From Tatumella ptyseos ATCC 33301 (GTDB taxonomy: Bacteria > Pseudomonadota > Gammaproteobacteria > Enterobacterales > Enterobacteriaceae): a stretch of DNA of 64,000 nt. The notes beneath the pieces were generated by a model. It did no database searches, had not been told where the DNA came from, and worked only from the letters and a program-made list of their open reading frames with translations. The stretch covers positions 124,001-188,000 of the forward strand of contig NZ_JMPR01000035.1 in the NCBI RefSeq assembly GCF_000735525.1, written 5' to 3'. The position numbers were made by a program, and so were the translations under genes. Below, in pieces: positions 10,782 to 20,114 of the stretch. The first letter of the stretch is position 1; the number at the start of each line of letters is the position of its first letter.

Positions 10782-13091
10782 TCAGGCGATCCGCAATGAC
10801 GGTTGCTGCCGGGTGAGGGAGAGTTTTACCGGTATCGACTTGGACGTCGGTGTGCCACTGTCATCCCCGAAGCTGGATAACGGCACCAGCGGATTCGTCT
10901 CCGGATAATAGGCGGCCAGGTTACCGCGCGGTATATTATAGGGCACCAGTACAAACCCCTCGACCTGGCGGGTGATCCCGTCATTCCACAGCGTTTCGAT
11001 ATCAACCTTATCGCCTTCGCGCATTCCTTGTTCAGCCATATCTTCCGGGTGGATAAATACCACCCTGCGTTGACCGTAAACCCCCCGGTAGCGATCATCC
11101 AGACCATAGATAGTGGTGTTGTACTGGTCATGTGAACGGAGTGTCTGTAACACAAAGGGCACGGTTGTATTACCGAGTTGCGGAAACAGCGTATCGGGCA
11201 GAGGTGCGGCACTGAACTCTGCTTTGCCGGACGGGGTTGCAAAGACATGCCGGGCCGCCGCGTTGCCCAGATAAAAGCCACCAGGCTGCTCGCATTTCTG
11301 ATTAAAATCGTCAAACCCCGGCAGGGTGGCGGCGATATGGTCACGGATCACCGAGTAATCGTCAGCCATCCCTTGCCAGTTGGCTTTCTCCCGGCCGAGT
11401 ACCGCATTGGCAATACCGGCAACGATGGCTGTCTCGGAGCGCTGATGTTCCGACAGCGGAATACCGATGCCTTCAGAGGCATGAACCATACTGAAAGAAT
11501 CTTCAACCGTAATAAACTGAGACCCGGTGCGTTGCATATCCCGCTCGGTGCGGCCCAGTGTCGGTAATATCAGGCTGTTCTCATAGCCCGGAACCAGATG
11601 CGTACGGTTCAGTTTGGTACTGATATGCACCGTGAGTCCGCAGCGTTGTAACGCTTCTTCGGTACGCGGGGAGTCCGGGGCCGCCGCCGCCAGGTTCCCG
11701 CCAAGAGTGATCAGCACCCGGATTTCATCACGCAGCATGGCCTCGATGGCTTCCACGGTATTATGACCGGCCCTGCGTGGTGGCTCGAAACCGAAATGCG
11801 TCCCCAGTGCGTCAAGGAAAGGCGCGCCGGGCTTTTCATCGATACCCATGGTCCGGTTACCCTGCACATTACTGTGTCCGCGTACCGGGCACAGACCGGC
11901 GCCTTTTTTCCCCAACTGGCCAAACAGCAGTTGCAGGTTAGCAATCTCACGCACGGTATCGACAGAATGTTTATGCTGAGTTATGCCCATCGCCCAGGTA
12001 CAAATCACCCGTTCAGAGTGCTGATAGATAGCCGCTGCCTGACGTAATTCCTCTTCGGAAAGCCCTGAACCCGCGGTGATCGCTTCCCAGCCGGTCGCAT
12101 CCACCGCCGCCAGGTAGGCATCCACCCCGTGGGTATGTTCACGGATAAATTGAGTATCAAAAATCCCTTCGCCATCCAGCGCTAACTGGCGGCGATGCTC
12201 TTCCAGCAACGCCTTCACCATCCCGCGCACCGCAGCCATATCACCCCCGAGACGAGGCTGATAATAAGAGGAGCTGATCTTACCGGCCATAGGGGTAACG
12301 ACTTCCAGAGGGTTCTGCGGGTCGGCAAACCGTTCCAGGCCACGTTCACGCAGGGTGTTGAAGGTGACGATGCTGGCTCCGTGTTCCGCCGCGTGACGTA
12401 AACTGTGCAGCATACGCGGATGGTTGGTGCCGGGGTTCTGTCCGAAGACAAAAATCGCATCCGCACTCTCAAAATCATCCAGCCGGATAGTCCCTTTACC
12501 GACACCGATACTGCGTTTCAGGCCGGTACCACTGGCTTCGTGGCACATGTTTGAGCAGTCCGGGAAATTATTGGTACCCAGCATGCGGCCAAACAACTGA
12601 TAGAGCCACGACGCTTCATTACTGGCGCGGCCTGATGTATAAAGCTCAATCTGATCCGGGTTATCCATGGCGTGAATATGCTGAGCAATCAGGGTAAAGG
12701 CGTCCTCCCAGCTGACAGGCTCATAATGGTCGGTGTCCGGGTTATAAGAGAGTGGGTGGGTTAACCTTCCCTGATACTCCAGAAAATAGTCGCTTTCGGC
12801 ATACAGGCGACTGACACTATGCTGCGCAAAAAAGTCAGGGTCAACGGTGCGGCGGGTGGCTTCCCAGGTAACCGCTTTGGCACCGTTCTCGCAGAAACTG
12901 AACGTACTTTTATTATCATCGCCCCAGGCACATCCCGGACAGTCAAACCCACGGGCTTTATTCATACGCATCAGGTTACGCATATTCTTAAGCGCCGCTT
13001 TACTGTCGAAGACGAAACGGGTAGTTGCTTCCAGCGAACCCCAGCCACCAGCTGCCGCACGATACGGTTTAATCTGACGTTTAAATTTCAT
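10782..13091 (-). CDS. ydeP: FdhF/YdeP-family molybdopterin oxidoreductase
   Basis: Large bis-MGD molybdoenzyme of the formate dehydrogenase H-like family. Substrate is unknown; E. coli YdeP contributes to acid resistance. The 769-residue product matches YdeP in length (759) and in blocks such as GFDCPGCAW, NNFPDCSNMCHE, GVGKGT, GHNPGTNHPRM-like FGQNPGTNHPRML, GHSNVQG and RSHDQYNTTIYG. Cysteines in GFDCPGCAW...CENGAKA suggest an Fe-S site. No selenocysteine codon is evident. The insertion between rnb and yciW and the divergent LysR gene suggest a self-contained, separately regulated unit. Confidence 0.85.
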   Translation of the reverse strand: MKFKRQIKPYRAAAGGWGSLEATTRFVFDSKAALKNMRNLMRMNKARGFDCPGCAWGDDNKSTFSFCENGAKAVTWEATRRTVDPDFFAQHSVSRLYAESDYFLEYQGRLTHPLSYNPDTDHYEPVSWEDAFTLIAQHIHAMDNPDQIELYTSGRASNEASWLYQLFGRMLGTNNFPDCSNMCHEASGTGLKRSIGVGKGTIRLDDFESADAIFVFGQNPGTNHPRMLHSLRHAAEHGASIVTFNTLRERGLERFADPQNPLEVVTPMAGKISSSYYQPRLGGDMAAVRGMVKALLEEHRRQLALDGEGIFDTQFIREHTHGVDAYLAAVDATGWEAITAGSGLSEEELRQAAAIYQHSERVICTWAMGITQHKHSVDTVREIANLQLLFGQLGKKGAGLCPVRGHSNVQGNRTMGIDEKPGAPFLDALGTHFGFEPPRRAGHNTVEAIEAMLRDEIRVLITLGGNLAAAAPDSPRTEEALQRCGLTVHISTKLNRTHLVPGYENSLILPTLGRTERDMQRTGSQFITVEDSFSMVHASEGIGIPLSEHQRSETAIVAGIANAVLGREKANWQGMADDYSVIRDHIAATLPGFDDFNQKCEQPGGFYLGNAAARHVFATPSGKAEFSAAPLPDTLFPQLGNTTVPFVLQTLRSHDQYNTTIYGLDDRYRGVYGQRRVVFIHPEDMAEQGMREGDKVDIETLWNDGITRQVEGFVLVPYNIPRGNLAAYYPETNPLVPLSSFGDDSGTPTSKSIPVKLSLTRQQPSLRIA

Positions 13092-13175
13092 AGTGGATGC
13101 CGCTTCCGTTGGGTGATGTTGAAAAATTGTACTAATTATATGAACAGAATTGTGCTTTTATGTTTTACTGGTGTC

Positions 13176-13191
13176 TAATTGATTCCAATTA
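13176..13191. promoter_or_regulatory. 16-bp palindrome between ydeP and lysR, candidate LysR operator
   Basis: TAATTG-ATTC-CAATTA is a perfect 6-bp dyad within a 240-bp divergent intergenic region. It contains a T-N11-A core as expected of LysR-family operators. Placement 85 bp from ydeP and 140 bp from the regulator start fits control of ydeP. Confidence 0.45.
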
Positions 13192-13331
13192 ACGAGCGAT
13201 AGAGCCTGTTTATCGTGAGAATATTGCAACCTTGCTGAAATGGAGCCACCCTTAACAGATACGCACCTGGCTGCATCCGGAGCCGGTCCGTAAAGCAGAT
13301 TACTTACCTTTCAGTACGGGAATAACACCAC

Positions 13332-14249
13332 ATGGATTTAAAACAACTGGTCTATTTGTGTAACCTGGAACAGGAAAAACATTTTGGCCGGGCCGCCGAA
13401 GCCAGTTTTGTCAGTCAGCCGACGCTTTCCATGCGGCTGAAGAACCTGGAGCATGAACTGGGCGTTTCTCTGATTAACCGGACGAATACATTTTCAGGGT
13501 TCACCCCGGAGGGCGAGCGGGTACTTTCCTGGGCCAGAGAAATGGTCTCTGTGTATCAGGGGCTAAAACTGGAAGTGGATGCCATGAAACATGGGATCCA
13601 GGGCACACTGCGGGTGGGTGTGGTGCCGCAGTGCAGTATTTCCCTGACCGGGGTCTTACAGGCAGTGTCGGCACGCTATCCGGAAATTAATTATCGTATT
13701 GATGTGATGAGTGCGGACCAGTTACTGGAAGCGATTAATGGTCATACCGTCGATGTGGCTTTCGGTTTTTTCGAACTGATAACGCTGCGCCAATTACAGT
13801 TTCAGGCCGCCTTCTTTGCCGACGAGGGCGTCGTGGCGCTCTATTGCCGTAAGACCTTTCCGCAACCGGAGACGACGGAACGATTGCCGCTGGCTACCGT
13901 CGCGGCATTACCGCTGTGCCTGGCTGAACAAACCCGCTACTTCCGGCGATACCTGGATAATTGCTTCCGCCAGGCAGAGCTGCCGTTCCGGGCCATTATT
14001 GAAAGTGCTTCTGTATCGCAACTGCTGGAAAGTGCACATCGCGGTATGGGAGTGATGCTGGCCCCGAAAGGTCATATTTTGCCGGCGATGCTGAACGGGC
14101 TGGCGGAAAGCCCGGTCGATATGCCGCCGATGAACCGCCAGGGAGCGATGGTTATCGCAAGCCCGGGCAAAGCCACGCCGCTGGTCCAGCATTTTTTCGA
14201 TGCCGCCCGCGATTCTCTGCCAGTGATAACTCACGCCACCGCCAGCTGA
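13332..14249 (+). CDS. LysR-type regulator divergent from ydeP
   Basis: 305-residue LysR-family transcription factor. The N-terminal winged HTH (MDLKQLVYLCNLEQEKHFGRAAEASFVS..., about 1-60) and the CysB-type ligand-binding domain (about 90-295) are clear. The N-terminal block recalls OxyR, but the redox cysteine pair of OxyR is not in place (LCLAEQTRYFRRYLDNC). Function is inferred only from position: it probably controls ydeP, with which it shares a divergent promoter region. Its last 19 bases overlap the 3' end of yciW on the other strand. Confidence 0.85.
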   Translation: MDLKQLVYLCNLEQEKHFGRAAEASFVSQPTLSMRLKNLEHELGVSLINRTNTFSGFTPEGERVLSWAREMVSVYQGLKLEVDAMKHGIQGTLRVGVVPQCSISLTGVLQAVSARYPEINYRIDVMSADQLLEAINGHTVDVAFGFFELITLRQLQFQAAFFADEGVVALYCRKTFPQPETTERLPLATVAALPLCLAEQTRYFRRYLDNCFRQAELPFRAIIESASVSQLLESAHRGMGVMLAPKGHILPAMLNGLAESPVDMPPMNRQGAMVIASPGKATPLVQHFFDAARDSLPVITHATAS

Positions 14250-15235
14250 GTCAGCCGGTAATCCCAGATATTGGTGGCGATGACACCGAGTAACGGCAGG
14301 AGGTCTTCAGTTTTCCAGCCCTGGCGTTTCAGCCTCTCCAGTTCCCGGCAGGAAAGCGGGGAGGTGCGTCTGCGCAACTCCTGATCCTCCGCAGTATTTT
14401 CCGCGGGGTGGTGACCGGCTGTGGCTGGTGGGGCGGATAACGCTCTCAGTATCAGCCAGGCACGGGCCGCCCGTGGTGCATGGCCGATAATCTCCGCTTT
14501 CAGGAACGGTTCGCCCAATGCCCTGATATCACGCAACAGGCTTCGTCGGACGGTGCTCAGCCGGGATGTATCCAGTCGCGGTAAGTATGTGGTTGTACTG
14601 CAGGAGCACAGCAGATCAGGATAGGGCGGTACGGGGGAAGTACGGTAGCGTGTTTCCCCCCCGTCAGCCGCCAGCGTCATCACTCCGCTAATCCATTGGG
14701 CCTGCCAGCCTACGAAACCGCATAACTGATGCAGGATAAGAATATCCGGGGGGGTAACTCCTGATTGCAGCAGGCCGGCCAGCCCGGGGGACGGAGTTTC
14801 TGCGGAGGAACAGGTCAGTAAGCGGGTATATTCGGTGATTTCGGTTAGCCGGATATTATTTTCACGGCTACCTGCGGGGCCTGGTAAGGGGCTGAGCCAC
14901 GCCGCATAAAAGTCGCTCAGGAAACCGGTTTCTGTGAGCTGAGCGACGGTCAGCGCGATGGTCAGGCGTTCATAAAGGGTGAGACTGCACTTTTCCTCCG
15001 GACATGGGGTTTCCGGGAATAGCCTGCTGTAAATTGCCGCAGAGTGCCGGGATAACGGCTGAAGGTGCCGGAGCAGCTTGCCATCCGGTACGGTATGCTG
15101 CGACAGACAGGCAAAGAGGTCACGGCGTTGCCTGGCAGCAGGAAAGTGTCGGCAGACGGAGGGGGATGACGGGGGGATGGCGGGTTCGTTGTCACCTGTG
15201 GCTATGCGGCGGTCATGATGTTGTCGGTATTCCAT
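14231..15235 (-). CDS. yciW: YciW-like CMD-domain protein
   Basis: 334-residue protein upstream of fabI, the position of yciW in E. coli (about 400 residues there). A carboxymuconolactone-decarboxylase-like helical segment is visible (LYERLTIALTVAQLTETGFLSDFYAAW), with a second one nearer the C terminus ending in LGVIATNIWDYRL. E. coli YciW is a CysB-regulated protein linked to cysteine metabolism; its reaction is not established. Start: ATG at 15235 with AGAGGA at 6 bp, preferred over a TTG 6 bp upstream. The sequence is less conserved than its neighbours, so the name rests on synteny plus fold. Confidence 0.72.
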   Translation of the reverse strand: MEYRQHHDRRIATGDNEPAIPPSSPSVCRHFPAARQRRDLFACLSQHTVPDGKLLRHLQPLSRHSAAIYSRLFPETPCPEEKCSLTLYERLTIALTVAQLTETGFLSDFYAAWLSPLPGPAGSRENNIRLTEITEYTRLLTCSSAETPSPGLAGLLQSGVTPPDILILHQLCGFVGWQAQWISGVMTLAADGGETRYRTSPVPPYPDLLCSCSTTTYLPRLDTSRLSTVRRSLLRDIRALGEPFLKAEIIGHAPRAARAWLILRALSAPPATAGHHPAENTAEDQELRRRTSPLSCRELERLKRQGWKTEDLLPLLGVIATNIWDYRLTQLAVA

Positions 15236-15423
15236 ACACAATCCTCTGATATCATGCCTGACCCGGTAAGGGCCTGCGTAAAATCAATGTGCTTATAGTG
15301 GCTGACAGGATGTTCAGGGAGAAGGAATGTTACAGACTAACTAATAACGGGCAGGTATATGCAGGAGCGCTATGTCAGTGGAGCCGTGGAAGAGCCTGGC
15401 GCAGGAGAAAGCAACGCGGAAAA

Positions 15424-15447
15424 GCAGGCGGCTGACACCGCCTGCTG
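15424..15447 (-). terminator. terminator of fabI
   Basis: AGCAGGCGG (15424-15432) pairs with CCGCCTGCT (15439-15447) across CTGACA, followed on the minus strand by TTTTCC. It starts 7 bp after the fabI stop. Confidence 0.7.
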
Positions 15448-15454
15448 ACAGAAC

Positions 15455-16243
15455 TTATTTCAGTTCCAGTTCATTCATTGCGGCGATGCTGAAACCACCG
15501 TCAACGTGAACGACTTCACCTGTGATCCCGCCGGCCAGGTCAGAGCACAGGAAGGCTGCAGAGTTACCCACATCTTCGATGGTGACGGTACGACGGATAG
15601 GGGTGACGGCTTCACAGTGTGACAGCATTTTACGGAAATCTTTGATCCCGGATGCCGCCAGTGTACGGATAGGACCGGCAGATACGGCGTTAACACGCAC
15701 GCTTTCAGGGCCCATCGCATTAGCCATATAACGTACGTTGGCTTCCAGAGACGCTTTTGCCAGACCCATCACGTTGTAGTTAGGGATAGCACGCTCTGCA
15801 CCCAGGTAGGACAGGGTTAACAGTGCTGAGTTCGGGTTCAGCATGGCACGGCACTCTTTAGCCATCGCGACAAAGCTGTAGGCACTGATGTCGTGAGCGA
15901 TTTTGAAACCTTCGCGGGTGACAGCATTCACGTAATCGCCGTCTAACTGGTCGCCCGGGGCAAAACCGATGGAGTGTACAAAACCGTCGAATTTCGGCCA
16001 GACTTTTTCCAGTTCGGTGAACAGGCTTTTGATGCTTTCGTCTTCGGCAACATCGCAAGGTAATACGATGTCAGAACCCAGATCTTTGGCAAATTCTTCA
16101 ACACGCGCTTTTAATTTTTCGTTTTGGTAAGTGAATGCCAGTTCCGCACCCTGTTTATGCATTGCCTGGGCAATACCCCATGCAATAGACAGTTTACTGG
16201 CTACGCCAGTGATCAGAATGCGCTTACCGGAAAGAAAACCCAT
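15455..16243 (-). CDS. fabI: enoyl-[acyl-carrier-protein] reductase (NADH)
   Basis: Last reductive step of each fatty-acid elongation cycle; target of triclosan and isoniazid-like inhibitors. The 262 residues equal E. coli FabI. Nucleotide-binding [13 protein letters not shown] (13-25), SIGFAP (91-96) and the catalytic Tyr146, Tyr156 and Lys163 are all in place. AAGGA precedes the start. It is transcribed alone between yciW and sapF. Confidence 0.98.
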   Translation of the reverse strand: MGFLSGKRILITGVASKLSIAWGIAQAMHKQGAELAFTYQNEKLKARVEEFAKDLGSDIVLPCDVAEDESIKSLFTELEKVWPKFDGFVHSIGFAPGDQLDGDYVNAVTREGFKIAHDISAYSFVAMAKECRAMLNPNSALLTLSYLGAERAIPNYNVMGLAKASLEANVRYMANAMGPESVRVNAVSAGPIRTLAASGIKDFRKMLSHCEAVTPIRRTVTIEDVGNSAAFLCSDLAGGITGEVVHVDGGFSIAAMNELELK

Positions 16244-16385
16244 AGCTGTAATCCTTAAAAATAGTTATTGTTGGCGGCGGCGGTTGTTCAATTAACAACC
16301 TGTCCGCTATGTTCAATCCGGGGATTCTAACACGACAATGGGTTATCAGGTAAAGTTACGGTGAAACAGGACGTAATTCTGTGGG

Positions 16386-17192
16386 TCAGCGGTCATTCCT
16401 TCGCCAGGCTTCGGCCGTCAGCGCCTCTCCGAAGTGGCTCTGGATCAGCCGTTTGGTCAGGTCATGCAAGGGTGACGCCAGAACATCTGCCGTTCCTCCC
16501 CGTTCAACCACTTCTCCCTGATGCATCACCATCACAAAGTCACTGATATGCTTCATCATGCCGATATGCTGGGTGACATAAATAAACGACAACCCGTCCC
16601 TGTCCTGCAACTCCAGCATCAGGTTGACCAGTTGTGAACGCATGGTCATATCCAGTGACGCCAGTGCTTCATCGGCGACAATCACCCGCGGTTGCAGGAT
16701 CAGCGCCCTGGCCAGCGCCAGGCGTTGCTTCTGACCCGGGGCCAGCATATGCGGGTAATAACCGGCATGATCACGCAGCAGACCGACTTTGCGCAGTGTT
16801 TCAATGATGCGCGATTCCCGCTCTTCCGGCGTCAGAGAAGTATTCAGTCGCAACGGCAAATCCAGGATCTGGCTGACGCGTTGTCTGGGGTTAAGCGACG
16901 TCCCCGGGTCCTGGAAAATCATACGAATGACCTGGCTGCGGTAGCCATAGTCCCCGAAGGTGAGGGGATGATTATTGATAATGATCTCCCCGGCACTGGG
17001 TTCAATCATCCCGCTGAGCATTTTGGCCAGAGTCGATTTACCGGAGCCATTTTCGCCGATAATGGCGAGGGTCTGCCTTTCACGCAGGGTAAAACTGACA
17101 TTTTTTACCGCATCCACCTGCTGAGGGCGAAAAAGGCCGGTTTTATAGCGATAGGTTTTCGACAAATCGCGGACTTCGAGTAAGGTTTCCAT
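16386..17192 (-). CDS. sapF: Sap ABC transporter ATPase SapF
   Basis: Cytoplasmic ATPase of the SapABCDF importer, implicated in resistance to antimicrobial peptides, putrescine export and (with TrkH) potassium uptake. 268 residues. Walker A GENGSGKST (about 46-54), Q-loop FQDPG, a diverged signature LAPGQKQRLALARAL, and Walker B VIVADEAL. It lies 4 bp after sapD and ends the split operon. Confidence 0.95.
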   Translation of the reverse strand: METLLEVRDLSKTYRYKTGLFRPQQVDAVKNVSFTLRERQTLAIIGENGSGKSTLAKMLSGMIEPSAGEIIINNHPLTFGDYGYRSQVIRMIFQDPGTSLNPRQRVSQILDLPLRLNTSLTPEERESRIIETLRKVGLLRDHAGYYPHMLAPGQKQRLALARALILQPRVIVADEALASLDMTMRSQLVNLMLELQDRDGLSFIYVTQHIGMMKHISDFVMVMHQGEVVERGGTADVLASPLHDLTKRLIQSHFGEALTAEAWRRNDR

Positions 17193-17196
17193 GGAA

Positions 17197-18189
17197 CTAC
17201 AGCTCTTTATTTAATGGAAAGTGACAGGCGTACTTATGGTTTTTCGTCCCGGTCAGCGCCGGGGCTTCTATACATTTCCGCTGGGCGTAGGGGCAGCGGG
17301 GGCCAAGACGGCAGCCCAGCGGTAAATGTTCCAGCGAGGGGATGGCCCCTGACAGGGTATTCAGTCGGCTCTTATGGGGCAGTGAACGCCCGAAGTCGGG
17401 CATTGAGCGGATCAGCGCCTGGGTGTAGGGATGATGCGGGGTAGCGATCAGCTCTTCACTGACGGCCGTCTCGACGGTTTGCCCGCAGTACATCACATTA
17501 ATTCTGTTCGCCCACTGGCCCAGAGTACGCAGGTCATGGCTTATCAGCAAAATGGTCGTATTGTTGTTCTGGTTCAGGCGGCTGAGCAGCCTGAAGATCT
17601 GTGCCTGGGTTGTCGGCTCCATGGCATTGGTGGGTTCATCGGCAATCAGCAGTCGTGGCTTGGTGGCCAGGGCGATCGCTATCATGGCTTTCTGGCATTC
17701 GCCTTCTGTCAGCTCATAGGGAAAACTGCGCATGATATCTTTGTGATCTTTAATGCCTACCCGGTGCAGTAATTCGATGGCACGTTTTTTACGCCAGAAC
17801 CAGAAACGCCGGTACCAGCGTCCTTTAAAGGTCCAGCGGGGGATGGCCTGCATCAACTGACGACCAATACTTTCGGACGGATCCAGGCAGGACTGGGGCT
17901 CCTGGAAAATCATCGAGATATGGTGACCGATGATTTTTCTGCGCTCACGGGGAGAAAGACGCAACAGGTCGATGTCATTAAACCGCATCCGGTCGGCTGT
18001 GACCCGCCAGTTATCCGACGTGACGCCGCAGATAGCTTTGGCTATCAGACTTTTACCGGAGCCGGACTCGCCGACCAGGCCGCGGATTTCGCCTTCCGTC
18101 AGGGTCAGGTTAACCCGATCGACGGCTTTGACAGGACCTTCGGACGAAAAAAATTCGATGGTCAGGTTACGGATATCCAGTAATGGCAT
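17197..18189 (-). CDS. sapD: Sap ABC transporter ATPase SapD
   Basis: Second ATPase of the Sap importer, 330 residues as in E. coli. Walker [10 protein letters not shown]-loop [12 protein letters not shown], signature [16 protein letters not shown] (a non-canonical LSGGQ), Walker [11 protein letters not shown]-terminal oligopeptide/dipeptide-transporter extension carries [14 protein letters not shown], a cysteine cluster found in this subfamily. The start overlaps the sapC stop by one base (TAATG). Confidence 0.96.
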   Translation of the reverse strand: MPLLDIRNLTIEFFSSEGPVKAVDRVNLTLTEGEIRGLVGESGSGKSLIAKAICGVTSDNWRVTADRMRFNDIDLLRLSPRERRKIIGHHISMIFQEPQSCLDPSESIGRQLMQAIPRWTFKGRWYRRFWFWRKKRAIELLHRVGIKDHKDIMRSFPYELTEGECQKAMIAIALATKPRLLIADEPTNAMEPTTQAQIFRLLSRLNQNNNTTILLISHDLRTLGQWANRINVMYCGQTVETAVSEELIATPHHPYTQALIRSMPDFGRSLPHKSRLNTLSGAIPSLEHLPLGCRLGPRCPYAQRKCIEAPALTGTKNHKYACHFPLNKEL

Positions 18190-19079
18190 TATTTTACCCC
18201 AGCCTCAATGGCACGGCGCACGCCATCCCCGAATAAATTGATAATCAGCACTGCGAGCATCAGCATCAGCCCTGGCAGCATCACGGTCCAGGGAGCCACA
18301 TAAATCAGCTCCAGTGAATCACCCAGCATGGCTCCCCATTCCGGAGACGGTAGCTGTGCCCCGAGGCCTAAAAATCCCAGCGCAGCAATATCCAGGATAG
18401 CCATCGACAGTGCGCGGGTCAGTTCACTGACCACGGAGGGCAATACATTCGGAAAAATGGTATCACGCAACAGAATAAACGGGCTGGCACCATCCAGCCT
18501 GGCCGCAATGACATACTCTTTATCCATTTGCTCGTGGATGGCGATATAAATGGCGCGGATAAGCCTTGGGATCAATGCCAGCCAGACCGCAACCAGAGCA
18601 TGAAACAGTCCGGGGCCGACAAACGCGACCACAATGATGGCCAGCAGCATTGACGGAATTGACAATAAGGTATCGAGAATATGGTTCAGTAAGGCTGAAC
18701 GCAGCCCGTGGGTCAGTCCTGCCAGTATGCCCGGCAGCAGTGCGCAGACACCGGAAAACAGAGTCACCAGCAGGGCGCTGCCTACGGTCGGTGCCACACC
18801 GCTCAGTAAGCGGCTCAGAACATCGCGGCCCAGATCATCCGTCCCGAGAAAGAAAGAGACGTCGCCATAGCGGGACCAGGAGGGCGGCAGTAACTGATAC
18901 CCCATAAATTGCTGATCGACTCCATAGGGAGCCAGCAGGCCGCCAAACAGACAAAGAAAGATCAATGCGGCAAAGCCATACAGCCCGACCATGGCTGAAG
19001 TGTCATGGTAAAACTTCCCCCAGGATTGCCGGAATGCGCCAGGCAGTCGTTTTTCCTGATAGACATTATCGATGGGCAT
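18189..19079 (-). CDS. sapC: Sap ABC transporter permease SapC
   Basis: 296-residue inner-membrane permease of the DppC/OppC type, same length as E. coli SapC. Six hydrophobic helices; the EAA-type loop lies near [22 protein letters not shown]. In E. coli sapC directly overlaps sapB; here 1,035 bp separate them, so sapCDF must either be read through an inserted opposite-strand gene or use a promoter of its own in the AT-rich 90 bp upstream. Confidence 0.95.
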   Translation of the reverse strand: MPIDNVYQEKRLPGAFRQSWGKFYHDTSAMVGLYGFAALIFLCLFGGLLAPYGVDQQFMGYQLLPPSWSRYGDVSFFLGTDDLGRDVLSRLLSGVAPTVGSALLVTLFSGVCALLPGILAGLTHGLRSALLNHILDTLLSIPSMLLAIIVVAFVGPGLFHALVAVWLALIPRLIRAIYIAIHEQMDKEYVIAARLDGASPFILLRDTIFPNVLPSVVSELTRALSMAILDIAALGFLGLGAQLPSPEWGAMLGDSLELIYVAPWTVMLPGLMLMLAVLIINLFGDGVRRAIEAGVK

Positions 19080-19482
19080 AAATACCTGCTTTGCTTCTTC
19101 TTAACATATTTAATATCGCTTTAAATTATCAGTATCTTACGCTGGCTTATAGCTTAATAACTTTATATTTTGATTCAATACCGTCAGCGACTTCGCTGCT
19201 GTGGAGGCAGACAGCCTCTGACGTTATCCTCACCGGGGGAAGACCGGCAACCTGATCCACACAGAGAAGAGGCGGCCCCGGATTATCCGTTGGATCCACA
19301 ATGTTATGCAAGGACTGCCCGCGCACAAAACGCCGTCGCCAGCGGAACGAAAGGCTTTCGTGAGGGCGATGTTAACGGTGTCTTTAAAATCCGTGCAATT
19401 GTAACAGACCGCAGTTTTATACTTTTACTGCATTTCGTTTCCCATTAAGATTGCAAACTACATTTGTCAGGGAGGCAACACC
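19080..19482. promoter_or_regulatory. sapC upstream insert, divergent promoter region
   Basis: 403 bp between sapC and the inserted lipoprotein gene. The 90 bp next to sapC are very AT-rich and could carry a promoter reading into sapCDF. At 19182-19223 an outer dyad CGTCAG/CTGACG encloses two hairpins (CAGCG-ACTT-CGCTG and GAGGC-AGACA-GCCTC). TATACT at 19418-19423 is the best -10-like sequence for the lipoprotein gene. No credible coding frame is seen here. Confidence 0.4.
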
Positions 19483-19974
19483 ATGAATAAGAAAACAGGT
19501 TTGGTATTGATTATCGGCAGTCTTCTTTCCGGCTGTACCCTGTCTGAGCATCCTGCGACAACGGCAGTGACGGCCATCCAGGGAGTTTATTCAGACAATA
19601 GCAGTCAGTATGGATACATCAAGTCTTTTCCCCATCCGGCCGGCGAGGGCGTCAGTGCGGATAAACTCAGACAGTGTGTATTATCCACTCGCGCGGCACA
19701 ACGCCTGTCTGCGGTCGGTAATGGCTTCAGCGGTCAGACGACCTACACGGTAAACCGCATGGGAGCACCGGTGCCGTTTGTGGTGAATTTTACCCTGCAG
19801 GTGTCAGAGACATCGTCACAACGTAATTATGTTTTCAGCCAGATTACTCAGGCACCTGAAGAGGGTAAATCAGTCACGTCCGATGCCTGGGTAACGGCAA
19901 ATCCGGCACAGGTCGTCGGTACCTTCAATAATGTCAGTGCGGATATCAATCGTTGTCTCAGTCACCCTTCATAA
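19483..19974 (+). CDS. predicted lipoprotein inserted in the sap operon
   Basis: 163-residue protein I do not recognise. The signal peptide ends in the lipobox LLSGC with the modified cysteine at residue 18 (MNKKTGLVLIIGSLLSGC). There is no inner-membrane retention Asp at +2 (it is Thr), so sorting to the outer membrane is expected. The mature part is polar, beta-rich in appearance, with a single further cysteine pair (Cys around 65 and near the C terminus, INRCLSHPS) that could form a disulfide. GGAGG at 7 bp supports the start. It lies antisense between sapB and sapC, which is not seen in E. coli. Confidence 0.8.
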   Translation: MNKKTGLVLIIGSLLSGCTLSEHPATTAVTAIQGVYSDNSSQYGYIKSFPHPAGEGVSADKLRQCVLSTRAAQRLSAVGNGFSGQTTYTVNRMGAPVPFVVNFTLQVSETSSQRNYVFSQITQAPEEGKSVTSDAWVTANPAQVVGTFNNVSADINRCLSHPS

Positions 19975-20083
19975 CCCGGTGACCGCTGTCGCGGGTTAAC
20001 GATGTCCCGGCAATATTTGGGCCTGTGCAGTGATAAGGGTAACTACGCTTTCACCCTGAAGCCAGTGACCGGCATTCAGGGCT

Positions 20084-20109
20084 ATTCCCGGGAAAGCTTC
20101 CCCGGGAAT
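20084..20109. terminator. hairpin between the lipoprotein gene and sapB
   Basis: Perfect 9-bp inverted repeat ATTCCCGGG/CCCGGGAAT (20084-20092, 20101-20109), 5 bp past the sapB stop. No strong T-run on either strand. It could end sapAB transcripts and the convergent lipoprotein transcript. Confidence 0.5.
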
Positions 20110-20114
20110 TCAGT

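Noticed and set aside
13332-14249. The LysR gene as oxyR
   Set aside because: N-terminal resemblance only; the paired redox cysteines of OxyR are not present and the neighbourhood is wrong.
19170-19448. 92-codon plus-strand frame before the inserted lipoprotein gene
   Set aside because: Translation is Arg/Pro-rich without pattern, no ribosome site, and the region contains hairpins and a promoter-like sequence.
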